Positions 23,169 to 35,184 are shown, counted from the stretch's first letter. The stretch is 52,013 nucleotides of DNA from Podochytrium sp. JEL0797 (GCA_027596195.1 JADGJG010000070.1:1-52013); one strand, 5' to 3'. The notes: generated by a model not told the origin, from the letters alone. Program-made: numbers and translations.

Positions 23169-25351
23169 TCAAGAGTTGATGGTCTTGAAAACATTAAACC
23201 CACTCAACGCCGTACTCAACAACACCCCAGGACACTGCGGATGCCAATGCACCTCCTTCACACTCTCCTGCCCTTGATGAATAAACAGCAATTGCGGGGG
23301 AACCTCCACCTTGACGCCTTCCTTCATACTCGCCACCATCGGCTCCTCCTCGGCATCGCGCTCGAGCGCCAAGTCCCACAATGTGACTTGGTCGTCGGCG
23401 CTAGAAACGGCGAGCACGGACGATTCAGCAGGGTGCCATTCAATCGAGGTGATGGGTTCGTTGTGCCATTTGAAGGAGGCGGCGGGAGTGATGGGGGATT
23501 TGGTGGAGATGGCGGAGGAGAGGGTGCGGAAGTCCCAGACGCTGAATTCACCAGAGTCGGAACCGGAGGCGATGAGGCGGTCGGTTAATCTGGGAGGAGA
23601 GGGATGAGTTAGAGCTGTGTGAGGGGTGGGTGTTGGGGAGGAACGGCAACGTGGGGAGAGGAGGGAGGAGGAGAGATTGTGCAACGAAAAAATAGTGTAA
23701 TAGGAAGTCAATGGCTTTCAAACTACGTGGAGATCATTGCCTGGTTTGATATTGCTCCAAAACACAGCCATAAGCACACTGTCACACGAAAAGTGCGGTA
23801 CTGAGTCGAATTGGCATCCCGTAAAACGGGCTACCAAAACAACAGGTTCCCTCTACAGCGGCGACATAGTGTAACGGAGCGGGAGGGTGCAGGGGGTGGA
23901 GGAAAGACGATAACAAAATGGGGAGTAGCAGAAACACGTACTTGTTCCACGAAATCACATTGACATCCGTGCTATGCGCCTTCCATGAAAGCTGCGCCTT
24001 ATTCCTCGTTCGCACGTCCCATACGCGGATCGTGCCGTCGGACGAACACGACGCAAATACGGACTCTTCGGCAGGCGACCACTGCAAGTCTTCAATCGAT
24101 CCCGAGTGGCCCGTGAATGCTTGTGGCTCGGTAGAGAATTTGGTGTTGGAGTGCAGGTGCGACAGGTAGATCTTGCCCGTCACGTCGCCGGAGAGAAGTC
24201 TGTTGGCATCATTTTTTGGGTGGTGGTTGAAAAAAAGCAAAAAAAATGAGACTTGGCACTTTGAAAATTACCCGAACCGCAATTCAAAAATACCCGAAAC
24301 AACTTACCGGTACTTGTTGTTCAAACTCGACCAATCCAACGCATACCCTTCGTTTCGGTGCGCATCGACGTTAAACAACGGCTTATGGTTCGGGTTCACC
24401 GTCACCCCGGGGGTGTCGAGCGAAGCCACGACGGAGGTAAGGTCCCAGATGTGCACTTTGCCAAGCTCAGACCAAGACGCGACAATGTGGGATTCTGGGT
24501 GTTGCATCGCACGAACACGGTTCACGCCGCCGTTGTGGGGAACTGTTTTGTATTCAAGGACTGGGTCGTCGTCGAGATCTTCGTCATCCGAATTGTCTTC
24601 CATGTCATCTGCAGAGAAGGGAGAGTTGAAAGTGTGTGAGCAATTTACACATGGTGAACCGGGATCGTGTCCGAAAATCAACCCACCATCGTTGTCGTGC
24701 TTGGTTCGGTGCAGATCTGACATCTTCATGACATAGAGTTTGTTATCCTTCAGTTTATCGGCCTGCGACCCTGCAACAATGTAGTTCGTCATGGGGAACT
24801 GGAATACAAAACCGGAAATCAGCAAACCAATAAAAGGCTGTCACCGACAGGAAACCAAAACACACAGACACACCTGCTTTCGCCCATTTCCAAGCTGATC
24901 CCGGAGAATATCAAAACTCAAACACGGCCATTCGACCTGCATCTGGTGAAGCATCTCGTACGCCGAGTTGTCGGCCACAAGCACCTCTCCCTCCTGCAAT
25001 TCTTCACCGGGAAGATACACGCGGACCTGCTCCTCCTCCTGCTCATTCTGGTCCTCGTCCATCTCTGGTTGTGCATTCATCATTGACGGTCAGTTTCAGT
25101 CACGATCAAAACTCCTCAGGCCTACTCTTACCCATATCGGGATCCTCGTCATCGTCATCATTGTCAATCACGACATCTCCTTCATCTTCGTCCTCGATTT
25201 CATCAATGAAGTTGTCCTCAAACTCGCCCATTCCGTCATCGTCCGGTTTGGGGGCGGCGAAGCCCGTTTCGCGCTTGGCCGGTGAGTCTTGGTCCTCGTT
25301 GGTCCGTTTCTTGGAGCCAGAGGGTGTTGCGTTCATGGAGGATCCCGTCAT
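23169..25351 (-). CDS. RRB1: Ribosome assembly WD40 protein Rrb1/GRWD1
   Basis: Nuclear chaperone for ribosomal protein uL3 (Rpl3) during 60S assembly. The acidic N-terminus (DEIEDEDEGDVVIDNDDDDE) is followed, after an intron that re-forms Glu, by VRVYLPGEELQEGE and the CAF1C/histone-binding-like segment AYEMLHQMQVEWPCLSFD. A TNYIVAGSQA exon and a second acidic insert follow, then WD repeats with VHIWDLTSVV, SDGTIRVWDVRTR, SGEFSVWDFRTL and QVTLWDLALE. The C-terminus HQGQESVKEVHWHPQCPG is characteristic of Rrb1/GRWD1. At least seven exons. Start at 25351 (MTGSSMNATP); an in-frame ATG at 25417 adds 22 basic residues. Confidence 0.93.
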
Positions 25352-25980
25352 CGGTATTTTTGGTGAGAGGGTCGGGGCGTTTCGTTTTTTGGCACGAGAA
25401 TCGAAACGATGGCGCAAAAAAAAAAAAAAAACATTACGGAAACAACGTGCTTCGGCTGGACATCCTTCTCATCGGGGATTACTCTGTTGACCTTGATCAG
25501 AGAGATGCATACTCAGCCCCCCTCTCCTCTTTTCCCCATTATCCCTCCCTCTCCCCGCTTCCCATTCAACACCTCATCTCTCTTTTTTCATGAGGACATT
25601 CGCCTCAGCGTGCGCCATTCGGTGTTCTACCCCTGTACCCTTGCTGGCCCACGCACACACCTCTTCTCCTCTTTCACCGCATCATCCAAAGGAACACTTC
25701 CTTTCTGCCTTCCACTGTTACTCATCCAACATATCACGTATCCAGGGTTGGTCTTTAGGATTCTTCTTCTTCTTGCACTTTCGGGTGCGAGGAGTCTGGA
25801 GATCCCAGAGAGTTCTTGAGTGTCAAGGGGGGCAAAGAAAAACCTCCCAAAGTTGCTTCACTGTTGCCTTTGGCGCAATCGCTTTCCTTTTAATGAAGGC
25901 TTGATTTGCAAGGCGGAGTAGCTTACATTTCATTTTCTGTACACGTAACAAATAAGCTCTTGTTGTATTTTTTTATTTTT
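25352..25980. other. Intergenic, pyrimidine-rich
   Basis: Between the 5' end of RRB1 and the 3' end of SPC24, both on the minus strand. It includes an A15-type run near 25418-25432 and a C/T-rich stretch at about 25515-25590 on the plus strand. Open frames here look like translated low-complexity DNA. Likely the promoter of RRB1 and the terminator region of SPC24. Confidence 0.5.
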
Positions 25981-26830
25981 TCATGAGCACATGTCCCACA
26001 GCATGTTTGCGTAGTAAAAGTTTGAGAATTTGGAGTCGTTGATCTCCAGCGGTGTGATGTCGTTCTTGTTGACGGAGCCTGAGTGTCATTCGTGTTGTCA
26101 GAGCGCGATTCCAAAGTCCACGCGAATTAAATCATACTCACGGACAAGACAGCGCACAACTTTGTCGTTCTCGTACACCAAATCGATACCAAGGCTTTGG
26201 TAGATAGACAGCTTGAGGCTGAAGGGTGTGTGCAAACATGTCAAAACAAATGCATCTCCTCTAAATCAAAAACACGTACACAGATTCGTCTGGGGGCATC
26301 ATCTCCTCCTCGTCTTCGGCCTTTTTGAGAGCTTCGAGTTCAACCAGGAGATCTCTTTTTTGAGCTTCAAGCGAAGCGACAGACTTTTCCAGGTCGTGCA
26401 TGCTTTTGACGACCGTGTACTTTTCGTCCTCTGATGGGTGGATTTAGACGGCACAATAGGAATAGGAAGACCGAACAAGTTACCAAGGGCGGCCAAGTTC
26501 GCGGCATGGTCCTTCTTTGTCAGCTCTCGCTTCTTCAGGGCTTGTTCGTTTGTGCGGTGGGCGGCTTCGAGCTCAGCGCTGAGGCCTTTTGTTGTTTGTT
26601 TGTGAGCAAGCAGGCAACGCAAAGGGACACGCACGCTTCAGCACGGCCATGTCGTCCTTGAGCTGTTTCGCACGCAGCGCCTTGGTTGCTGCCAGGCCCT
26701 GCACAACATCGCGCAAACACGCCACGTCTTCGGCGGGGTCCATCTGCTCGAGAAGAGACGGGAGGATCGCGTCCATCTTGATGGCCTCGTCGTCGGAGTG
26801 GTCATCGTCGGTGAAAGTCGAGGTGAGCAT
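25981..26830 (-). CDS. SPC24: Kinetochore protein Spc24
   Basis: Subunit of the Ndc80 complex; with Spc25 it anchors the complex to the inner kinetochore. Five to six exons. Start at 26830 (MLTSTFTDDD). The middle is a long coiled coil (LEAAHRTNEQALKKRELTKK, VVKSMHDLEKSVASLEAQKR) and the C-terminus is the small globular RWD-like domain: LKLSIYQSLGIDLVYENDK, then VNKNDITPLEINDSKFSNFY and LWDM. The order and the ending match Spc24, where yeast has SLGVILDLEND and a final DFYKTKYIWE. Intron joins restore frame around VRCLVR|GSVNKND. It is divergent from a small gene 144 bp away. Confidence 0.85.
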
Positions 26831-26974
26831 CAAGTTTTGGGAGTGTCGTTTTTCGGACGGAAAATAATTGTTTGTTTCGAATCTCTTCCTCCCGAAGGTA
26901 TTTACCGCATCTCTTTTAGGGGTATTAAGAAGTAAGGAATCCCTGTCTCTATTATAAATACGAAAATGAAATGA

Positions 26975-27336
26975 ATGAATGCGGACGACAAGCACGTCGT
27001 CAAAAAATTATTTCCAAAAGTGCCACCGCTGATGGCCAACATCGCCCGCCCCCTCCTTGCGTTGGACACATCCTTGCAAAACGAGCAGCTCCGTATGGTA
27101 AGCTGTATGCCCTAAAGAATCGCCATTTTGAATGAGTTCTGACTTTGGGGCCACCCGCGATCAAGAATGACTCGCCGACAAGCAGCAGCCCACAGTCTTC
27201 TGAATCTCCGCCTCTGTGGCTTTACCTGCTTTCCAAACTCGCCCACGAGCCCAATAACCAGCACGAGAGAAACTCCGCGGTCACAAAGCCGCCAGTGAAC
27301 CCATTCGAATATTGGGTGTTGGCGCAGCGCGGATAA
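26975..27336 (+). CDS. Small conserved-looking protein of unknown function
   Basis: Two exons. Exon 1 from 26975 reads MNADDKHVVKKLFPKVPPL then MANIARPLLALDTSLQNEQL; it ends at a GTAAGC donor. The 68-nt intron has a TTCTGAC branch site and the first AG after it (ATCAAG) is the acceptor. Exon 2 reads NDSPTSSSP and continues to PFEYWVLAQRG. About 98 residues, no TM, one Ser/Pro-rich linker. I do not recognise a family. It shares a 144-bp divergent promoter with SPC24. The intron call is inferred from splice signals and from keeping frame. Confidence 0.5.
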
Positions 27337-27440
27337 AACATTACACCGGCCGACGCACCCAATATTCTTTATTCAACCCTTATTCCCCTTAAAATGTATA
27401 TACAGTATGAATAAACGTTGTGAAACCAAAAACGGCTCAT

Positions 27441-29146
27441 TTATTTGTCTTTTTTGAATATCTTAATTTCACTAATAATCGACTTATGCCACTTGACTCT
27501 GCTCTCGCGAGGAAAATCAGAGTCCAAAATACATTCGTTCAAGAACTCATTCGACTCATGCGAATTCTTCAAACTAAACGACGATTCGGCCTTCAAAATC
27601 CCCTTCAATTTCGTAAGCGACCGCGACGCGTCGGTCGCGGGGGAACGCGTCACGGGGGAGATGGATACACTGCCTGTTCGACCCAACGTGCTCGTCTTGG
27701 ATGTGGTCACTGGGTCGTTGAGGGAGACTGTCGATGAAAAGGCTGAGCCGTGGGAGCTCGTTTCGGTTTGGTTCAGGTCCGTGAGAGAATCTTTGACGAG
27801 TTTTTGTGATACTTCGGCGATTTGAAGTCTCGAGAAGAGAGGGAACGACTCGCTCTTGGCCTGCTCGTGTGAGACGTCCAAGTCAGGCACCACCTCCACC
27901 TTATTTTCAACGGGCGCTTCTTTGCTGTGTTGCCGATTCGAGTTGCGACGCGACAAGGACAAGGACAGGTCGGGCCCGTTTTCAAATTCACGTTTGAGGT
28001 CCTTCAACAGAGACGAGCTCGTGGCCATTGGCGAAACATCTGACATATCACCCAGACCGATGGTACTGCTTGCAGTAGATGTTTCTCGTTTGGGCAAGTC
28101 CGGTCCATTCAGAAACTCTTGCTTCAAATCAAAGGGAATCGTGTCGCCGTCTGACGACGTTCGTCGCGGGCTGTGTGGTGAGCCTTTGAATGGCTTTATG
28201 GTAGCAACTAAAAGAGAAGAGCTGCTGCCCCCTTCAAAGTCACTCAAAGTAATGGACGGGCCAGGGTCTGTGCCTACTGTTTGCGATTTTATTAGTGTTG
28301 GCAAAATGGAACGCAGTGGACTGGCCCTCACTCACATACAACCTTGTCTGCGAAATTCCGCACAAGCCCTTTCACATCAGTTTCCTGTGTCAAATTGTCG
28401 AGAGAATACTTGGCTGGGTCCCTGTTGAACTCGCTGGCACTCAATCTTTGTTTGGTCGACCGACTGCTCGCACTCGACCGCATAGAACTCGGCTCCCAAA
28501 CAAGAGTTTGCGACTGATCTGATATATTGTCCGTCGAATCACGCGCAATCCGCCTCATGATTTCTTTGGCACGCAGCCCTTTGCCTCCTGTTGCGGACAA
28601 CGACGCGTTCGAATCAGCCACGGAGCTGGAGCCAGAGGTGCCCAAGAATCCAGACCCTGGATCCCAAGATCCCGAAACTGAAACCACAGACCCGGTATTG
28701 CTCCCCGAAGAAGCCACATTGTCCATCGAATCACGTGCAATCAGTTGCATGACTTGATGCGCGCGGAGTTTCTTGATGGTGCTTTTGGAAGACGATTCCC
28801 CCGTGCCGCCACCATCGAGACTGGACCTCGAAGAATTGCTGGACTCCTCTGATTGGCTGGACGCGACGCTGTCGAACGAGTCGCGCGCGATTTTGCGAAT
28901 CACGTCTTGGGCACGGAGTTTTTTGACCATGGCCGCGTGGACGCCCGGCAACGAGGAACTCGAATCGTTGTTGATGGATATTTTGACGTCCATGGAGCTT
29001 TGGGAACTCTGGGAACTGAGGATCGAAGTGTCTGGCGAGGGGGACTCCATGGGTGGAGGGTCCTCTTCATTTTCGAGCTGTCCATCGAACGAGAGGAAGC
29101 TTTTTCTACGCGGTGAGGTTGCAGTGGGTTGAGGCCGGAAGGGCAT
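27441..29146 (-). CDS. Disordered protein with KLRAxxV and NGPDL repeats
   Basis: Unknown function. Two exons; the join uses a GTGAGT donor after KVV and gives KVVLGTDPGP. About 540 residues, Ser-rich and largely disordered. Exon 1 has three copies of a motif of about 22 residues: KKLRAQDVIRKIARDSFDSV, KKLRAHQVMQLIARDSMDNV and KGLRAKEIMRRIARDSTDNI, each predicted as a short amphipathic helix followed by an RDSxD turn. Exon 2 has two copies of DLKxEFxNGPDL. The C-terminus has RVKW, which fits the PP1-docking consensus RVxF/W. A signalling scaffold is possible. The start at 29146 (MPFRPQPTAT) is preceded by non-coding sequence. Confidence 0.65.
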
Positions 29147-29631
29147 TGTTCGAAAGGAACAATTGGGTTCAAAATTGCAAAAGCTATTTATTTCAAGAGA
29201 AATATAAAGGGTATGAGCAGTGTGTTGAAGATGCTGGACTATAATGGCGAAACGACGCGCCGATTGACACAAAAATTACGTGCAGTGCGCCGGCTTCGCT
29301 CAAAATCACTGGAGTTTTCTACGCCACGCGATTTTCAACCCATCCATGAAAATTTCAAAACGCCGTAAGCGCGCCGTGGCCCATAAGTTTCCAACGAAGA
29401 GTCCCAGTTCATTTCGGCGCCGTTTAACTCGGCTCGCTGATTTCATCAATTCTAATAAAGACTCGGACCCTCGGTCTTCGGACGCAGTGTCTCGGGAATT
29501 ATAGAGCAAATTATTCGACGATTCGCGGCTCTTGGAAGAAGATGATCCAAGTCTGTGCAATGCCTTTATTCTCATATAAAATACGCCATTTCTTTATGTT
29601 ACTGAGATCGGTAAAAATCAACGAAACCAAT
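29147..29631. other. Intergenic between two repeat-protein genes
   Basis: A minus-strand open frame at 29306-29575 is Ser/Arg-rich like its neighbours, but has no start context or splice support and I do not call it. The interval should hold the promoter of the 27.4-29.1 kb gene. Confidence 0.4.
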
Positions 29632-30852
29632 CTACTCCGTCGATTGAATATGACTGGAAAGGCCACTCGATCTCCGCCGGTCGCGTGCCATCAAGCTAAA
29701 CACACTCGAAATCGAACTCCTTCTTCGCCCATTTGTCATGGATGGTTTTGAATCGCCAAGAATGCGCGCTGCCGGATCGGGAAGTGGGATGGGCTCGCAG
29801 AAAATGTAATCGTTCGATATAGACGATCCCATTTCCGAAGTGAGAGAGGCTAGAGAATGGTCAACAGCTTCATCGCCGTCATTGCTGTCCTGACGATAAG
29901 ATCGAACTGGCGGCTCACTGCTGAAATTCGAGCTTGTTCGTCTTTCATTGGCTATGCTGCCAACAAGGGAGCTTTTGCGACGCTCGCTCGTCACGGGCAG
30001 TTTGGGCTCCCCATCAACGCATTGCGTTGTTTCATGGGTTGGTAATGGCTCGCAGAACATGTAATCAAGAGAGATAATAGAACCCTTATCGGAAGTAGGA
30101 GTAGAAGCGGCGCGCGACGGCACGGAAGATTTTCGAACTTGCGAACGACCACCGATACTGTCCTGGCTATTTAAATTCAGAGGCAACGTTGAAGGAAGCT
30201 CGTGTCCACTGGACTTTGAACTTCTTCTCTCGTTTGCAAAAGTGCCAGAAAAGGCAGAGATTTTGCGACTTCTGATGGATGGTTTGGATTCACCAAGAGC
30301 GTGTGTGTTCGTTGCCTCCAAATCTGTTTCATTGGATTTGGAGCTCATACGGCGCTCACCCGTGATTCCACTCAAAATGCTGGAGAAGGAGCTCTTTCGA
30401 CGCGTGTTGGGGACAGGCGGATCCGATACTGGCGTGCAAAACATGAAATCCATTGAAGCTGTAGATCCCCTATCGGATGTATTGCTAATAGCCGAGTTTT
30501 TCAGCGTTGGAGAGGTGACTCTCGTTGTCGGATGTCCAAACTTTCCCGTGTTTTCACACCACGGAGAGTCCGACTGCTGCGCCACCTGCACATGGTTTGG
30601 AGGACCGGTTCCGTCTTGCGGAAGAGAGTTACTCGTCGAAACTTTGCCCAAGGCTGTGACGAGAATACGGTTTTGAATCTCGAGAGCCTCGAGCTGCTGC
30701 TGCATCTGGGCCATCGTTTTGTTTTTGCTGGGTGTTTCTTTGGGTTCCATGGAGTGGGAAGAGCTGCCAGTATTTACTTGCAACGATGAGCTTGTTTCAT
30801 TCGCTTTTCCATTTCTAACGTCTGGTCGTAAACGCGTTAATTTCTGCCCCAT
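29632..30852 (-). CDS. Disordered protein with repeated basophilic kinase sites
   Basis: Unknown function; single exon, 406 residues. A short coiled coil (MAQMQQQLEALEIQNRILV) is followed by three copies of a module of about 70-90 residues. Each has GSxxSxDYMFCEP (variants GSTASMDFMFCTP, GSIISLDYMFCEP, GSSISNDYIFCEP) and then an arginine-rich serine block such as RRKSSFSS, RRKSSLVG or RRRSSISS, ending in ERRxSS. A partial copy with SRKISAFSG lies between modules. About eight RRxS/RRxSS sites fit the PKA-type consensus. No TM or signal peptide. It lies immediately upstream of the other disordered repeat gene, same strand. Confidence 0.65.
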   Translation of the reverse strand: MGQKLTRLRPDVRNGKANETSSSLQVNTGSSSHSMEPKETPSKNKTMAQMQQQLEALEIQNRILVTALGKVSTSNSLPQDGTGPPNHVQVAQQSDSPWCENTGKFGHPTTRVTSPTLKNSAISNTSDRGSTASMDFMFCTPVSDPPVPNTRRKSSFSSILSGITGERRMSSKSNETDLEATNTHALGESKPSIRSRKISAFSGTFANERRSSKSSGHELPSTLPLNLNSQDSIGGRSQVRKSSVPSRAASTPTSDKGSIISLDYMFCEPLPTHETTQCVDGEPKLPVTSERRKSSLVGSIANERRTSSNFSSEPPVRSYRQDSNDGDEAVDHSLASLTSEMGSSISNDYIFCEPIPLPDPAARILGDSKPSMTNGRRRSSISSVFSLMARDRRRSSGLSSHIQSTE

Positions 30853-31353
30853 TTGCCAATCAAGCTCAGCTAATCGGGTATACCTGTTCGAGGTTTGGCC
30901 TCACCACTCAAAGCTCGAGTCTCTCGAAAGTCATTGTGGCCATGAATACTTGGCGACGCGTCTGGGATCTGTGCGAGGTTCGATCCATTTGAAGTCGGCA
31001 GTGCCCGGATGCGACGGTCCAGGGGCGATCCTACGATTCGGCTTAGCTCTGAGCTTCCGATGGTTAAAGAGAAAAACAGGCTGACAACTGGGGGGTAAAG
31101 ACGAAACTGTCAGGCAAACTGGCGGCCGGAACAATCGACTTCATCAATCAACGAGAAAAAATTAACCATTGTTTTAATGCTGTGCTAAGAATTTTAGTGT
31201 TAGCATAGCTCATGCACGCGATATTCCGCGAGAAACGAGTTAATATTGGAAACGTTTCCCAACCGAAAGTCAGTATCCAATTTCTAGTCAACAACATGAC
31301 CAATAATATCTTCATCCACTTCATCACAAACATCTCCTTCCACGAACCGTGAA
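30853..31353. other. Intergenic region
   Basis: Lies between the 5' end of the 29.6 kb gene and the 3' end of the Rab3GAP gene, both minus strand. No coding signal is convincing. Should contain the promoter of the downstream gene. Confidence 0.4.
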
Positions 31354-34300
31354 TTAAGCGCAAGAATCCCCCTCGTCGTGACACACGGACTCAAAAACGC
31401 GAAACTCCCCCTCCTGCATCAACGCATACATCCGCTGCGGCAACACCCGTGAGGATTCGAGGGGGTACGGAAGCGATAGATTGATCTCGAATTCCCGCTT
31501 TGTGGGCGTCTCAAGATAAAGACCCTCTGCATGGAAAAGAGGAACGCGTTTACGTTGCGCATCAACAAGTGCTTTCGAAACGCGAACTAACCATCCATCA
31601 GCAAATCGCAAACCGCCTTCCTCTCCAATGATCCGCACACATCGGCAACAATCTTTCCCTGCTGGCACCCCAACAACACGACCCCGTCATCGTCCTCTGA
31701 GTCCTGCTCGGAATCCTGAATCTTGGCAACGAGTCGATCCACAAGGTCAAACTGCATCGGCAGTTTGTACAACAAGCTTTGCGCGACACTGAGTTGGTAT
31801 TCGATTCGGTTCAGAAGATGCACGTATTCGTTGAGCGCGTGGTCGATTTCAGAAGGCGTCCCACAACCCCAACCAATCCCAACGAGCAGGGACGTCAGAC
31901 GCGGAATTTGTTGCCGGATGGAGGGTATCTGCTCTGACAGGGAATTGGACGTGATTGCGTCATACGAAAGAAAGAAAATCGTTGGAAGGAGACTGTTACG
32001 AAGAGATAAATATCCACAATTCAAACGTGGTTGCGCCAAGTGACTCAACTGAACCATTATGTCCCCGCAACTGCCATCGCTACCACGAACACTCAATCCC
32101 TCTAAATACTCCAAACACTTCTCACCCTCCTTCTCGCAATCAAACAGCGGCTTCTGCTTCGCCGCGGGAACTCGCTTTGCCATCGCCCATACCTCATGCC
32201 ACAAATTCCCCTTGCCCATCCTCTCACTCAACTTACCCATACCACCCGCTCCTTCCTCGTCAACAATCCAATCGCGCGGCGAATGCCATCGCACGAAATC
32301 TTCCAACTCGGCCCCTGCGTTCGCAGCCTTGAAACTCTCCATGTCCGATTTCAACTGCCCTGTTTGCATACGAGCACGGATTCCAGCTGCTTCGGGACCG
32401 TTTCCGAGGGACAAAAGAATTTGCTCTTGCTCTTGGATCATGTCTTCCGTGAGGAGGCCACTTTCTTGGCAGAGGGGGATGTTCATGGGGGCGCCGGATG
32501 AGAGGAGCTTGAGACCAGAAGGGTGAGGGCATTGCGCGCCTTCGATGGCAGTAGGGTCGAGTATTTCGAGAGAAGGATCCGAGTCGGTGGGATTCGGGAG
32601 TTTGATGAACGAGTCGGTTGTTGTAGCTGTGTTGCTGCGTTGGAATCGTTGTTGAGGAGGAAGTTCGAGAGGTTGCTGGGTGGATGAGTTTGCCGAAGTT
32701 CCCACAAAGATTCCGCTCGAGTCGTCGCTGATTTCGCTGGCAATGCTTTGACGTTGAAGGGATTTGGCAGCGAGGTTCATGTTTGGAGTCGGCGTCTGCT
32801 GAGTTATTCGCACAGGGGAATGCGTCTTGGGCAGCTTAGAAGCAGACGTGGCCGGAGTAGGCGCTTTGGGCAGATCCGTAAAGTCCAGCGTGTCAAAGAA
32901 TAGGTCAGCCGTGTTGTCACTGTGAGGAGACTCCAACTCTCCCAGTTCCCCAGCTGGAAAGCAATCATTATCGTGGTATTCTGTCGCACCACTCAAGTCA
33001 TCGTCGCGGCTTTGGTGGCGTTGGTGCTTTCCGGCGCTAGTGCCGAAATCCTCCCACGAAACATCCGAGTTCCAACTCGTCGCGAAATGCTGGTTCTGCA
33101 GCTGCTCCTGTTGTTGCTTGCCGCGTTTCCTCGCACTAATCGGGATCCCATGTCGCATGTGGTCTTGCCAAGCCCCAGCGTGACCGATTGCTGCATTCAA
33201 GAATCGACTCCCAAGTGCGGTCACCAAACTCTCTTCCTCTTGCCCAGCTCCGGGCGAAACAACCGTGGATCGAACTCCCCCGTCTCCCTTGTTCGAGATC
33301 TCACCTCCCAATTTCGCCACCTCCCGCCGACTTCCTAGTTTCCGCCTCCGATAAAGGCAATATCCCAGCATGCAAACTTTCTGAACAACCAAACCACCTC
33401 TCAAGTCAATCACACCCGAATCTCCTCCACCATGCATTATCTCCTCAACCCACGCCGTGTCAAAATCGTCCTCAAAACCGGCCGAATCCCACCGCATGCG
33501 GAGGTCACGACAAAACGCGCCCCAAAAGCGCGTGACGGTGTGCAAAAAGCTGTCACCCGACTGGTGGATGAGCATAACGTGGCGAACAAGACGCCAAAGG
33601 ATGCTGTCGAAGGGCGCACTGTGCGGAAATTTGGCGCGCGAGAGGGCAATCAGGGAATTTAGGTGCGCGTCATGTTGATCCGGTGTGGAGGAAGGGGTAA
33701 AGATTTCCGCGGGGAGGGTGGTGAAGTGGAATGCGGGTTGAATTTGTTGAACGGGAGAGGGTCCGTCTTGTGGAACACCAGAGGCCGCAGCCAAGCGCTT
33801 GATGGAAGATTTGACAAGCGTTTTCCCAAAGCTTTTGAGAGTGGATGAGTGGTGCTGTGGAGCAGATTGCGGATCCACGTCGGGCATAGAATTTGCCGAA
33901 ACAAGATCCGAGACCAGCACTGACTCGTCCAGCTCTTGTTCCTGACTCCCATTTGACACCAGCAAAGCCTCCCACGCGTCTAACACATCTCTCATGCCCA
34001 GAAACAATCGCCCGAGTCTTGCGGAATCTTCAACACTTCGACGCGTAAAACGTCGTGGTTGCGCTACCAGAGACCAAACCAAGGAGTCGCTGCCACTTAG
34101 CGGAGCCCCATTGTGCATGTGGATCGCGCAGATTTCATATCCAAAATGGGCCTCGAGATGAATTGCAGAAACAGGATCGATTGCAGAGCCGACAGGGAGA
34201 GACGAGGGCGTAATGGTGATTGCTGCAGGATCGTAGTAGTATCCGTTGGTTCCAGAGCGGGAGAAATCCAACGAGTAAGTATAAACACACGTTGCCGACG

Positions 34301-35087
34301 ATTCCGTGACGTGTAAGTCAGTACCGGGAGAAGCGGACCCGCAACGTAGACGATCTCGGAACAAGTTGTCGAGTCCAGGCAAATCTGCATGATCTGAAGG
34401 AATAAACGGCGAATGCAGCATTCGGAAGCGCGTTTGAACCGCGACGGAATCGAGGGAATATTTGTCGAGTAGGGATTGAACGGAATCCCTTGGGTCACAA
34501 GAAATAGGAGATTCGTTCGAAGTTGCGGTGCTGAAAGCGAGCTTGGAGGGCTGTTGGGACCATTCGGAGCGCGCGAGGAGCGCCGAAGGCGGAGAAATCA
34601 TGACACCCGAATACAGATTCCGCCATGCCGATCCAGTGGCCACGAATACCGGCATCTGCTGAGACGTTAATAAACACATACTAAAACAAGAGCATATCGC
34701 ACGACTTGCCATCACAGCCGTGTTCCGCAACGCAACTTGCGCGGCACTGAGCAGCATCTTCTCCCTGTCCCAGTCGCACGCCGCCCCACCGGTCCCCGCA
34801 ATCACCACGTAACTGTTAAACCCAGACCACCGTGCCAGACTCTCTTGCGTCCCTGCGGCCTTCATCACGATGGAGAGACCGGCCAGCGAAACTAGCGGCA
34901 TCTCCCCAAGAACCACTTGTTCCACACCATGCACAATGCGCTCGAAGAGGCCGGCAAGTGAATAGTCCACGATTTCAAACACTTCATCATCCGAGTCGCG
35001 CCCGGATTCGCTGTCTCGCGGAAGTGACATGCAGAAAGAGTTTTTGACAGTTTTTTTTTCGCGCGGCCCTCTCATGACCAAGGGCAT
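31354..35087 (-). CDS. Rab3 GTPase-activating protein catalytic subunit
   Basis: Rab3GAP1-like protein; with its partner subunit it acts on Rab GTPases (Rab18 GEF and Rab3 GAP roles in animals) in lipid-droplet, ER and autophagy traffic. The N-terminus has FEIVDYSLAGLFERIVHGVE, the family's opening motif. The signature LEDFVRWHSPRDWI and the following GNLWHEVWAMAKRVPAAKQK and LFDCEKEGEKCLEYL match the C-terminal region of Rab3GAP1. A 3' intron (ATGG|GTTAGT) joins LLMD to EGLYLETPTKREFEI, and the end LPQRMYALMQEGEFRV matches the family C-terminus. About 1210 residues before removal of in-frame introns. Start at 35087; 35030 (MSLPRDSESG) is an alternative. A 57-nt stop-less intron probably lies after RNTA. 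The partner subunit is not in this window. Confidence 0.9.
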
Positions 35088-35184
35088 AATACGTGCCCTT
35101 GCTCATGACTTTAGTTCTGCATATGGTCTTCGAACGAAACGGATGTTGTTGGAGAAGATTTTTCAGAATTCGTGCAATATCTTT

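Noticed and set aside
29306..29575. Minus-strand open frame of 89 codons between the two repeat proteins
   Set aside because: Ser/Arg-rich like the neighbours, but no start context, no splice link and no repeat motif.
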